A DNA stretch of 64,000 nucleotides from Krasilnikovia cinnamomea (GTDB lineage: Bacteria; Actinomycetota; Actinomycetes; Mycobacteriales; Micromonosporaceae), in NCBI RefSeq assembly GCF_004217545.1, contig NZ_SHKY01000001.1, forward strand, positions 2,046,001-2,110,000. Direction: 5' to 3'. A program made the translations under genes and the position numbers. The number at the start of each line of letters is the position of its first letter. Positions within the stretch are counted from its first letter, which is position 1. The notes below the pieces were generated by a model. The model saw only the letters and a list, made by a program, of their open reading frames with translations, was not told the origin of the DNA and made no database searches. Shown piece after piece: positions 57,166-64,000 of this stretch.

Positions 57166-57809
57166 CCGAGCACTCTACGAGCGATGGACCCGATGATCCG
57201 CACGGTGCTCCGGTCACAGAGGACGGCGCCGCGCTTGCCGGTGCCGACCACGACCACGCGGGTCACGGGTCGCCGGGCGACGACGCTGCGGATCAGGCGC
57301 CGCTTCCCCGGGCGCCCCTCGGTGACGGTCACCCGGTACGTCAGCACCCGCACGCCAGCCCGGCCCTTCGTCCGGACCATCTTCTTGCCTTTCGGCAGCG
57401 ACTTGTCGCGAACGGTCCGGGTGGCGTACGGGATCCTTCTGGTCACCGTGACCGTCCGGGTCCGCGCGACGCGGGTGGGCGACGGCTTCGCGGCGGGGAG
57501 CTTCCCCTCGGAAGCCTCGGGCTCGTTCAACGGCGGCACCTCGGCGAACCGGCGCGTCGAGGGCAGCGCCTCGCCGTCGCCGACCGAACCGTCGCCGACC
57601 GAACCGTCGCCAACCAAGCCGCCGCCGACCGAGCCGTCGCTGACCGAGGAGAGCCCGGCCACGGTGCCGATCACGCCGATGCCGCCGAGGCAGGGCAGCA
57701 GCAGCACGGTCATGACGAGCCCGGCCCGCTGCAACGGCGTCAGCTCGGCCCAGGGGCTCGGCGTTGTGCCCGATTGGCGGCCTGGATGGGCGGGTGTCTG
57801 GTTCGTCAC
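57162..57809 (-). CDS. G5-domain membrane protein
   Basis: This 215-residue protein has a short N terminus (VTNQTPAHPGRQSG), a transmembrane helix (GLVMTVLLLPCLGGIGVIGT), a GDGSVGDG repeat linker and a G5-like domain (TRTVTVTRRIPYATRTVRDK; VLTYRVTVTEGRPGKRRLIR; VTRVVVVGTGKR). G5 domains bind cell-wall polysaccharide or occur in Rpf-type proteins. It shares both its N-terminal layout and its leader hairpin with the 50-residue gene upstream. GTG 57809 gives an N terminus matching that neighbour. Confidence 0.8.
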   Translation of the reverse strand: MTNQTPAHPGRQSGTTPSPWAELTPLQRAGLVMTVLLLPCLGGIGVIGTVAGLSSVSDGSVGGGLVGDGSVGDGSVGDGEALPSTRRFAEVPPLNEPEASEGKLPAAKPSPTRVARTRTVTVTRRIPYATRTVRDKSLPKGKKMVRTKGRAGVRVLTYRVTVTEGRPGKRRLIRSVVARRPVTRVVVVGTGKRGAVLCDRSTVRIIGSIARRVLG

Positions 57810-57870
57810 TGGGTCAGTGTGAGCGCCCACCGCCGTCCGGAGATCGGCCGATCGGGCGAAGCCCGGCTGC

Positions 57871-57899
57871 GAAAGATCCGACTGCCTTAAGCCTCTTTC
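57871..57899 (-). promoter_or_regulatory. Leader hairpin copy 1 (before the G5 gene)
   Basis: GAAAGA (57899-57894, minus strand) pairs with TCTTTC (57876-57871), and the loop carries the conserved GGCTTAA. It lies 62 nt before the G5 start. See copy 2 at 58131. Confidence 0.6.
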
Positions 57900-57915
57900 C
57901 CACCGGTTGCGGCGC

Positions 57916-58068
57916 TCAGTACCGCACCGTGCCGACGACCATCAGGCCACAGAAGAGAATCAGTAGCAGGACGGCGGCTACCACACCGACCTTCTGCCTG
58001 GTAGCGAGGTTGGACCAGCCGTTGTTGCCGGGCTGTCCGCTCCAGTTCGGACCGGTAGGGTTCGTCAC
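57916..58068 (-). CDS. 50-residue single-TM protein
   Basis: This protein (VTNPTGPNWSGQPGNNGWSN, then LATRQKVGVVAAVLLLILFC and GLMVVGTVRY) has one C-terminal transmembrane helix. It is too short to be called by most gene finders. Its N terminus resembles the G5-domain protein's, and both genes have the same hairpin upstream, suggesting one arose from the other. No ribosome-binding site is evident. Confidence 0.6.
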   Translation of the reverse strand: MTNPTGPNWSGQPGNNGWSNLATRQKVGVVAAVLLLILFCGLMVVGTVRY

Positions 58069-58130
58069 GCGGTCCAGTGTCCCGGGCCCCCGCCGACGGG
58101 GTGGTCAGCCCTTCGGGCGCCCACCCCGCC

Positions 58131-58160
58131 GAAAGAGCCCATTCATTTAAGCCTCTTTCG
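58131..58160 (-). promoter_or_regulatory. Leader hairpin copy 2 (before the 50-residue gene)
   Basis: GAAAGAG (58160-58154, minus strand) pairs with CTCTTTC (58137-58131) around a GCTTAA loop. It lies 63 nt before GTG 58068, the same distance as copy 1. Confidence 0.6.
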
Positions 58161-58196
58161 TACGGCGGGTCGTCGGCCGCCGGGACGTGGCGCCGC

Positions 58197-58727
58197 TCAG
58201 CCGACCTTGCGCCCCAGGAAAGCCGCGAGGCGATCGAGTACGGGGGCGTCGTCGTCCACCGGCTCGGACGGCGCGAACGGGCCGTCCTGCTTGCGCACCA
58301 GCGGCAGCGCGGACCGGCTGAACGCCAACGCCTGCTCCACCACGTCGTCGGGATAGTCGGCGCGCTGGCCGGTGGCGCGGGCCAGGTCCCAGCCGTGCAC
58401 CATCAGGTCGGCGAGCCGCAGATGCAGCGCGATCGTGGCGGGCACCTGGCCGAACGGCACCGTGACGACCTTGTCCAACGCGCCCGGCGCACGGAACGCG
58501 GCCAGCATCCGGTCGGCGCTGTCGCCGTAGCCCTCGGGCGTGCCGGTCTCACCGGAGAGCTGGGCGGCGAACAGCGCGTTGCCGCCGACGATGTGGGTAA
58601 CCAGCGCGCGCACGTCCCACTCGGCGCAGGGGGTCGGGTCGGTCCACTGCTCCGGGGTGATGCCCGCGATCAGCCGGCCGGTCCGCTCCACGACGTCGGC
58701 GAGCTGATCGACGGTGGGCTCACTCAT
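58197..58727 (-). CDS. TIGR03086/DinB-type metal-binding protein
   Basis: This 176-residue protein has the mycothiol-linked DinB/maleylpyruvate isomerase-type four-helix layout: TPCAEWDVRALVTHIVGGN (the conserved TPCxxW start of the metal site), HLRLADLMVHGWDLARATG, and a final helix. The family uses bound zinc, and several members take mycothiol as co-substrate. The exact substrate is unknown. The ribosome-binding site is AGGAGG. It is divergent from the STAS/ATPase gene across a palindrome. Confidence 0.85.
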   Translation of the reverse strand: MSEPTVDQLADVVERTGRLIAGITPEQWTDPTPCAEWDVRALVTHIVGGNALFAAQLSGETGTPEGYGDSADRMLAAFRAPGALDKVVTVPFGQVPATIALHLRLADLMVHGWDLARATGQRADYPDDVVEQALAFSRSALPLVRKQDGPFAPSEPVDDDAPVLDRLAAFLGRKVG

Positions 58728-58801
58728 ACTCACGCCTCCTTTATGGACATTCCGGGAGCATATAAGTACGACGATCCCTCGACGGCCGTGGACCACGTAG
58801 G

Positions 58802-58818
58802 AATTGCAAATTGCAATT
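58802..58818. promoter_or_regulatory. AATTGCAA palindrome in divergent promoter
   Basis: AATTGCAA-A-TTGCAATT is a perfect 8-bp inverted repeat around one base, unusually A/T-rich for this genome, 75 bp before the DinB gene and about 85-100 bp before the STAS gene. It suits a MarR-, TetR- or PadR-type dimer. Confidence 0.7.
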
Positions 58819-58901
58819 AATCCGAAACTTTCACTACGCCGGTGAAGTCGGATCGTGTCCGTACGCATTCCGGATAGCACAACGCCGGTTGTGGCGTGAC
58901 C

Positions 58902-59651
58902 ATGTGGGTTATGGCGTCGATCAGGTGCATGGTCGAGCAGGTCGGCATCCGGCTGCTCGTACACATGTCCGGTGAGCTATCCATGGCCAGCGCCCCGCGC
59001 GTGCGGGCCGAGCTGATGCGAGCCCTGGTCAGACAGCCGGACGCGGTGGTGGTGGATCTGGCCGACCTGGTGGTGCGCGAGCCGACGGCGGTGTCGGTGT
59101 TCGCGGCGGTCGCCCGGCAGGCCGCGATGTGGCCCGGCACTCCGCTGCTGGTGTGCACCGAGGACGACGAGGCGGTGCCGCTGCTCACCCAGGACGGATA
59201 CGGCCGGCTGCCGGTGTTCGCCTCGGTCGAGCAGGCCCTGTCGGCGCCCGCCCCACGCCGGATGAACCTGGTGTGCGACACGTTGCTGCCGGTGACCAGC
59301 TCCGCCGGTCATGCGCGCCAGTTGGCCACCGAGGTCTGCGACCGGTGGGAACTGCCCCACCTGGCCGGCCCGGCCTGCCTGATCGCCAGCGAACTGGCCA
59401 TCAACGCGGCCGTCCACGCCGGCACGCTGGCCGACATCCGCTTCGCGGTCGGCCGCCGCTACCTGATGATCAGCGTACGGGACGGGTCCACCGCCGAGCC
59501 GCGCCTCGGGTGGGCACCGCCGACCGATCCCGGTGCCGGCCGGGGACTGCTGATGGTGGACGCGACCGCGTACCGGTGGGGATGTCTCCCGATCGAGGGA
59601 GGCAAGGTGGTGTGGGCCAGTCTGCGAACCCGGGAAGCCCCTACGCCCTGA
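58902..59651 (+). CDS. STAS domain-HATPase fusion protein
   Basis: This protein has about 249 residues. The N-terminal half (VEQVGIRLLVHMSGELSMAS; VVVDLADLVVREPTAVSVFA) is a STAS domain as in anti-anti-sigma factors. The C-terminal half is an HATPase_c domain of SpoIIAB/RsbW type with the N-box ASELAINAAVHAG and G-box AGRGLLMVDATAYRWG. The phosphorylatable Ser/Thr of real antagonists is not apparent in VREPTAV. It is probably part of a partner-switching sigma-factor control module. The start is among ATG 58902, 58911 or 58929; 58902 is taken. Confidence 0.75.
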   Translation: MWVMASIRCMVEQVGIRLLVHMSGELSMASAPRVRAELMRALVRQPDAVVVDLADLVVREPTAVSVFAAVARQAAMWPGTPLLVCTEDDEAVPLLTQDGYGRLPVFASVEQALSAPAPRRMNLVCDTLLPVTSSAGHARQLATEVCDRWELPHLAGPACLIASELAINAAVHAGTLADIRFAVGRRYLMISVRDGSTAEPRLGWAPPTDPGAGRGLLMVDATAYRWGCLPIEGGKVVWASLRTREAPTP

Positions 59652-59826
59652 CCTGCGGATCCGTCCATCTTGGTCGACGCGCTCGGCCGTCGGCGGGTCC
59701 TGTGCCGGACGCAAGGGGCACAATGCCCTATTTACACGCGTGATGATCGCGGGCAAGGTCGGTAGAGACCCCAACGCTGGGGCCGACCCCGGCCCACCCC
59801 TGCCCCACCCATCCTCTGGGGGACTC

Positions 59827-60720
59827 ATGAGGCGCGACCAGCTACCGTTCCTGCTGGCCAATCCCCGCCGCAACCACGCGGCGGCGTGGGCATCCAGGAC
59901 GCCCGACCAGTCGGTCACCGTCGTCGGCGACTTCGACACCACACTCACCGAGGTCGGGCTGCACGGCCGCTGGGATCCCCACCTGAAGGCCAAAGCCGCC
60001 CACATGCTGCGTTCCTGCCTCGTCGGCCAGCCCGCCGGAGTCATCGCCGACCTGCACGACCTTTCCGACCCGGCCGGGGAGAGCACTCCTCTGTGGTGCG
60101 CCGCCCGTACCTGGGGCGCGCACACCCCGTCCCCGGTGCCGGTCGTGGTGTGCCTGCCCACCGCCGCTCCCCTGGCCGCGATCATCACCTGTCGCGCCGC
60201 CCAATGGAACGTGCCCGTCTACCCGTCGCTGCCCGAGGCCCGCGCCGCCCTGAAATGCCACACGCTCCGGGCCCAGCGGATGACCCTGCACCTGGAACCC
60301 GAGGTCGACATCCTTCCCCTGGTCGCGCAGACCATCGGCGACGCCTGCGCCGCCTGGGACCTGATGCCCCTGCACCGCGCGGCCAGCGCCGTGCTCACCG
60401 AACTCGTCAGCAACGCCATCGAGCACGCCGGGACGCGCATCGACGTCGCCGTCACCCGCCGCCCGTCCGGGTTACACCTGGCCGTCCACGACCGCGACCC
60501 CCGGCTGCCGCACCTGCCCGGCGCCGCGCCCGGCGGCTCCGGCGACCCCGCCCGACACGGCGACGGGCTCCGCCTCGTCCACACCTCCGCCACCGCCTGG
60601 GGCGCCCTGCCCACCCGTACGGGAAAGATCGTGTGGGCCGTCCTCACCACCAAGGGCACCAGCGAGCGCAGCCTCCGCCCCTCCGCGATCCCCGGTACGA
60701 CCGGCCCGCGCCGCAGATAG
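59827..60720 (+). CDS. STAS-like domain-HATPase protein, second copy
   Basis: This 297-residue protein has the same layout as its neighbour: an N-terminal STAS-like half (VTVVGDFDTTLTEVGLHGRW; VIADLHDLSDPAGESTPLW), then HATPase N-box LTELVSNAIEHAGT and G-box HGDGLRLVHTSATAWG. The C terminus is Arg/Pro-rich. ATG 59827 is supported by TGGGGGACTC. Two such fusions in tandem could bind different sigma factors or each other. It is convergent with the 2TM gene of the KAP operon, 7 bp away. Confidence 0.75.
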   Translation: MRRDQLPFLLANPRRNHAAAWASRTPDQSVTVVGDFDTTLTEVGLHGRWDPHLKAKAAHMLRSCLVGQPAGVIADLHDLSDPAGESTPLWCAARTWGAHTPSPVPVVVCLPTAAPLAAIITCRAAQWNVPVYPSLPEARAALKCHTLRAQRMTLHLEPEVDILPLVAQTIGDACAAWDLMPLHRAASAVLTELVSNAIEHAGTRIDVAVTRRPSGLHLAVHDRDPRLPHLPGAAPGGSGDPARHGDGLRLVHTSATAWGALPTRTGKIVWAVLTTKGTSERSLRPSAIPGTTGPRRR

Positions 60721-60727
60721 CCCCCGC

Positions 60728-61378
60728 CTATCCGCGCGCGCGCCAGCCGAAGCCGCGCCCGTCGTCCCGGAGGCCCGCGCCCTCGATAATCACGAGCAAG
60801 CCATGAAATACCTGATCCTCGAACTGCCGCAGGGAGTGCCTGAGATCTTCAACGGCCTTGTCCGAGCCGATGTCAATTGAATCCGTGACGAACTCGCCGC
60901 CGTCCGGGAATTTGATGTGGTGTCTGAGTCTGTCGCCAGTTCGCTCCAGGTCCCACTTGACGGATGCGTCGTAGTGGTACATCCGAATCGATTCATGTTC
61001 GGCTGCAGGGCGTTGCTGGGCGAAGCCAGCGTGCATGATTCTGGCGCTGGCCGTGGTCAAGGATGTCTCAATCAACTCATCGCGAGACACCAGGTCTTCA
61101 TTCAACTTCGATAATGCCCGGAGCGCGCTTCGCGCCTGGAGCTGCGCATCAGCAAGTGTGGTCGGCTTGGAAAGCGCATCGATCCGCTTGCCCAGCCGCT
61201 GCTCCGCTACCCAGATATAGCCGAAGAGGAATACGGTTGTCCCAAGATTCACGATGACGCTCTGCAGGTAGTCCCAGCGAATCAGTGCTCCACACAGAGT
61301 GAGCGCAACTCCACCAACACCGAACAGAGAGATCCGCGTCCAATCGATCCGGTCCGGGTCACCAGCATCTCGATTCAT
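60728..61378 (-). CDS. Two-TM protein coupled to the KAP NTPase
   Basis: This 216-residue protein has transmembrane helices at about 15-33 and 38-57 (LFGVGGVALTLCGALIRW; SVIVNLGTTVFLFGYIWV), a coiled region (about 58-105, SALRALSKLNEDLVSRDELI) and a soluble C-terminal domain with many charged residues (YHYDASVKWDLERTGDRLRH). No family is recognised. ATG 61378 overlaps the stop of the KAP NTPase (ATGA), so the two are made together. The codon use is less G+C-biased than in most of the window. Confidence 0.75.
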   Translation of the reverse strand: MNRDAGDPDRIDWTRISLFGVGGVALTLCGALIRWDYLQSVIVNLGTTVFLFGYIWVAEQRLGKRIDALSKPTTLADAQLQARSALRALSKLNEDLVSRDELIETSLTTASARIMHAGFAQQRPAAEHESIRMYHYDASVKWDLERTGDRLRHHIKFPDGGEFVTDSIDIGSDKAVEDLRHSLRQFEDQVFHGLLVIIEGAGLRDDGRGFGWRARG

Positions 61379-63900
61379 TGCGGACCCGGCCCGATCAGCT
61401 CCAGCGCCTTGCTGGTGTACTGCGGGTATGACTCGTCCCAACTGAGGTTGTCCCACCACTGCCCGGTCGGATCGAGCAGGTCGACTGGCAAGGCCTCCGA
61501 CTCGATAGGAATCTTGGGCAGCTCCTGGCCGAGCAGCGCGCCGGCGGCCGCCTTTCCGTATCCACGGTCGTTCAGATTGAGAGCCAGGGTGCGGCGAAGC
61601 CAGTTGTTCGCCGCCAGGACCGCATAGACATCAAGATAGATGGCTAGCGCAGCATTCTTGTACCCCAGCCTTCCCAGGACGTACGCTATATCCTTTTCCG
61701 CATTTGCGGGCTCACCAAACCTCGCCATGGTGCCGGTACGCAGAAGATAGAGCAACAGCCGCGCGGCATCCGTCTCGGTCTCCAGATTCTCTCCCCACTG
61801 AAACAGGGTGTCGGCCAACAGTTTCAGCGTGCGGAAGCGCTCGGCATCGGTCCCACACGCGGAAAAGACTGTTTGGCATGTCTTATGGAGGGCGTCGAGA
61901 TTCATCAGCCACCGAAGGTGCTTCTTCTTGGTGACTCCGAGGAGGCGTCCGAGATCCGACGGGTTCGGGTCACGTGTCAGCGCGATCCGCAGGGTCTCGA
62001 AATCGGAGGCGATATCAGAAAGCCCATCCTGCAGGGCAAGCCGAACCCGGAGGGCCAACGTCCTCGCGCGGAACTCCTGCTGCCGATCAGGTAGTGCCAG
62101 GGCTCGCTCGACCGCTTCCCCCGCTTCCTTCAGGTAGCTGGTCCGTTCACTCACCAAGATGCATTGCACGAAGTTGAGATTCAGGTTCTCCCGATCCGGG
62201 CTGGCGTGAATCGCCAAACGGTGAAGGTCGATCGCCAGATCGACGTCATCTAACCGCTCGGCGATTAGCGCGGCGTTACCGACCGTGCCGGAAACCCCGG
62301 AAAGATCATGGATTCCTCGAGCGATCTGCAGGACGTCTCGTGTTTTTGCGAGCGCCTCGGAAGGGTCGGATTCCTCCTCCTGCCGGGCAAGCATGTAGCT
62401 CATGATCAGACGATTCTGCGGGTCATGCGGGAGGTTGCCCGCGTCGACGTCCCGGTCACTGACGGGAGTCCGCTGATCGACCGGCTCCAGGTCCCTGGCG
62501 TCCAGGGTGGGCACATCCGTGGACCTGGTCTCCCCGGCGCTTCCTGATTCGCTACCGAGCTTGTCGGCGTCCGCCTGCTGCGCTCTCGGCGGTTCCCAGG
62601 CCGGTTCTGCCGCCAGGTAGATGGCGACCGCCGGGTCGTCCAACGGATTCAGGATCAGGCCCTCGGCATCTGCCAGATGTTCGAATGGCTGCCGGAGGCT
62701 CTCCCCTTCCATGCCCCACAACGGAGTAAGCTTGCGCCCAATGGTGCGCAATGTCGTAACCCTCGACGCGCTCACCTCGTCAAGCGTTTCAGCCGGCCAG
62801 ATCATGCGCCACCAGAAATCCGGCCAGAACGCTTTGAGGATCCACCGCTTGACTAGTTCCGGCGTCAACTCGACTTGCGGCTGCGGGCGAAATTCGGCCA
62901 GAAACGTATTCAACCTGTACTTCACCGCCCGTGGCGTCGTCCTCCCGTCCGCCGAGTGCAGCACCGGAGCGAACACCGAATCGAGTGGGTGATCCATCGG
63001 CTCCAGTTCAAGCAAACGCTGAAGTTCGCCGATCCGCTGGCGGTCGACGCTGGAAACCGCGGTCTCGAGGAGCTGGCTCAAGAATGCCGAGATTTCGCGC
63101 GAGTTCGTCAACATGTCCGGGACCTCGAAACCCAGGTGGACGTACTTCTCGAGCGCCTCCGCCGGGCTTCGCGGCCCAAGCGGGAAGGTACTCTGCTGGA
63201 GAGACTCCAAGAGATGCGCCCGATTTGCTGCCAGGACGAAGTAGATACCCGCACCCCGCGCGCTGACCCAGTAGTTTGTGGCCACGAGGAGTTGGACCGT
63301 GAATTCCGCGGAACACCGGTCGAGGTCGTCGATGAATATGACATGAATTGGCCGGCCCTCGTCGTTGTCGCGGCCGCGACCAATCATCTCGCGCAGCCAA
63401 TGTTCAAGCATTGGCGGTGCGCCCTCATACCGCGCAAGGGCATCGAGAAACTTGATCGAACTTTGCAGGTCCCACTGGGCTCCGTTGTTCGCCAACAGGC
63501 TACCGGCATCTGCCGGCCGTAGCTCCGAAAGCAGATCGGTGGCCCTGGTCAGAACGTCCGGACTGCTAAGCAGAATCTGCAGTGCCAGACTGGCCCGAAC
63601 GTTGTTGTGCTGTTCCCACAAAGGCGCATCGAATTCAGAAATGAAGACGCTCACGCCCGCCTGCTCCGCCGCTTCCCTGACCAGATCTTCCACGAGCCGC
63701 AATGCGGAAGACTTCCCAGCACCCCACTTCCCATACAGCCCGAAGATCATCGGCGACGGGCGCGGTGCGCGACTCGCCGTTACGATGTGCTCGGCGATGC
63801 TTCTGAGATTGTGCACGAAATCGGGTCTGGTACTGAACAGGACGTCATCTTCAGGCTCGACTGGTCCGGATTCAACGAAATGACCGAATTGGACTGCCAT
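61375..63900 (-). CDS. KAP-type P-loop NTPase with helical C terminus
   Basis: This 841-residue protein has Walker A GLYGKWGAGKSS (54-65) and Walker B VIFIDDLDRC (187-196), with the Asp-rich ending of KAP ATPases. The sensor-like NRAHLLESLQQ region and the winged-helix-like module follow. Residues 480-840 are helical repeats (IHDLSGVSGTVGNAALIAER, DDVDLAIDLHRLAIHASPDR), probably TPR-like. The usual KAP pair of transmembrane helices inserted between Walker A and B is absent here, and a separate 2TM protein follows in the same operon. KAP NTPases occur in phage-exclusion and defence loci. The ribosome-binding site is GGGAGGATGC. Confidence 0.85.
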   Translation of the reverse strand: MAVQFGHFVESGPVEPEDDVLFSTRPDFVHNLRSIAEHIVTASRAPRPSPMIFGLYGKWGAGKSSALRLVEDLVREAAEQAGVSVFISEFDAPLWEQHNNVRASLALQILLSSPDVLTRATDLLSELRPADAGSLLANNGAQWDLQSSIKFLDALARYEGAPPMLEHWLREMIGRGRDNDEGRPIHVIFIDDLDRCSAEFTVQLLVATNYWVSARGAGIYFVLAANRAHLLESLQQSTFPLGPRSPAEALEKYVHLGFEVPDMLTNSREISAFLSQLLETAVSSVDRQRIGELQRLLELEPMDHPLDSVFAPVLHSADGRTTPRAVKYRLNTFLAEFRPQPQVELTPELVKRWILKAFWPDFWWRMIWPAETLDEVSASRVTTLRTIGRKLTPLWGMEGESLRQPFEHLADAEGLILNPLDDPAVAIYLAAEPAWEPPRAQQADADKLGSESGSAGETRSTDVPTLDARDLEPVDQRTPVSDRDVDAGNLPHDPQNRLIMSYMLARQEEESDPSEALAKTRDVLQIARGIHDLSGVSGTVGNAALIAERLDDVDLAIDLHRLAIHASPDRENLNLNFVQCILVSERTSYLKEAGEAVERALALPDRQQEFRARTLALRVRLALQDGLSDIASDFETLRIALTRDPNPSDLGRLLGVTKKKHLRWLMNLDALHKTCQTVFSACGTDAERFRTLKLLADTLFQWGENLETETDAARLLLYLLRTGTMARFGEPANAEKDIAYVLGRLGYKNAALAIYLDVYAVLAANNWLRRTLALNLNDRGYGKAAAGALLGQELPKIPIESEALPVDLLDPTGQWWDNLSWDESYPQYTSKALELIGPGPQ

Positions 63901-64000
63901 GCATCCTCCCGGAACGTACCGTCCGGCACTACACGCTTACAGAGATTACCTGTCTTGTACCGGACGGCACGTGCGCATTCGTCGAACGATGTGGACAGAC
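63901..64000 (-). promoter_or_regulatory. Promoter region of the KAP operon with paired repeats
   Basis: GTACCGTCCGGCAC (63916-63929) and GTACCGGACGGCAC (63957-63970) differ at two positions and lie 41 bp apart, about four helical turns. Each is partly palindromic. A TAATCT -10-like hexamer (minus strand, 63948-63943) lies between them, so a repressor bound to both would cover the promoter. A -35 is not certain. Confidence 0.55.

Overview
This 64-kb window is high-G+C actinobacterial chromosome. Gene content (whiB7, mycoredoxin, adnA/adnB, uvrD2, a UPF0182 protein, a DUF2342 metalloprotease, dapD/dapE, several STAS/ATPase and GGDEF proteins) and the frequent GTG starts fit the family Micromonosporaceae (Actinoplanes-like). 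That placement is inference from style and content, not from a database search. Most of it reads as core chromosome with many short operons; three stretches look accessory: 8.8-13 kb, the 13.36-14.96 kb relic at a tRNA, and 60.7-63.9 kb.

Layout. 1-8.6 kb: 3' end of malQ, small conserved genes, a pentapeptide-repeat protein, a secreted lamin-tail-domain protein, a membrane diguanylate cyclase and an ArsR/SRPBCC pair. 8.8-13 kb: a SLATT-like two-TM protein, a winged-helix regulator and a tandem pair of TPR proteins that look like a GGDEF-protein sensor half without the cyclase. 13.36-14.96 kb: initiator tRNA-fMet gene with a partial 46-bp copy 1.5 kb away, enclosing a frameshifted tyrosine integrase and a DUF6578-like gene. 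15-25.5 kb: UPF0182, PDZ/Lon-like protease, DUF2342 zincin, nucleotidyltransferase-like, YgjP-like zincin, DUF5679, an E1/ThiF-like protein preceded by three phased DnaA boxes, and an ABC1 kinase.

25.5-34 kb: whiB7 with a long leader containing a translated upstream ORF and an intrinsic terminator, then uvrD2, mycoredoxin, nudC translationally coupled to two M16 peptidase genes, and small membrane proteins. 34-37.2 kb: acyltransferase, cold-shock gene with a hairpin leader, and a full TPR-GGEEF cyclase. 37.3-46 kb: adnA-adnB (double-strand-break resection helicase-nuclease) and two LOG-family genes. 46-48.2 kb: divergent dapE/dapD (lysine/diaminopimelate pathway). 48.3-52.9 kb: a large secreted hydrolase and an XRE-TPR regulator followed by two tiny coupled genes. 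53-58.7 kb: P-loop kinase, aldo/keto reductase, methyltransferases, G5-domain protein, and a 50-aa membrane protein sharing a duplicated leader hairpin with the G5 gene. 58.7-60.7 kb: two STAS+HATPase proteins. 60.7-63.9 kb: a KAP-type P-loop NTPase coupled to a two-TM protein.

A recurring feature is the leaderless transcript pattern: for at least ten genes a TANNNT-like -10 box ends 6-7 nt before the start codon, which also fixes those starts. The best candidates for something undescribed are the KAP NTPase/2TM operon with its paired operator-like repeats, the whiB7 leader, the phased DnaA-box cluster, and the duplicated leader hairpins at 57.9 and 58.1 kb.
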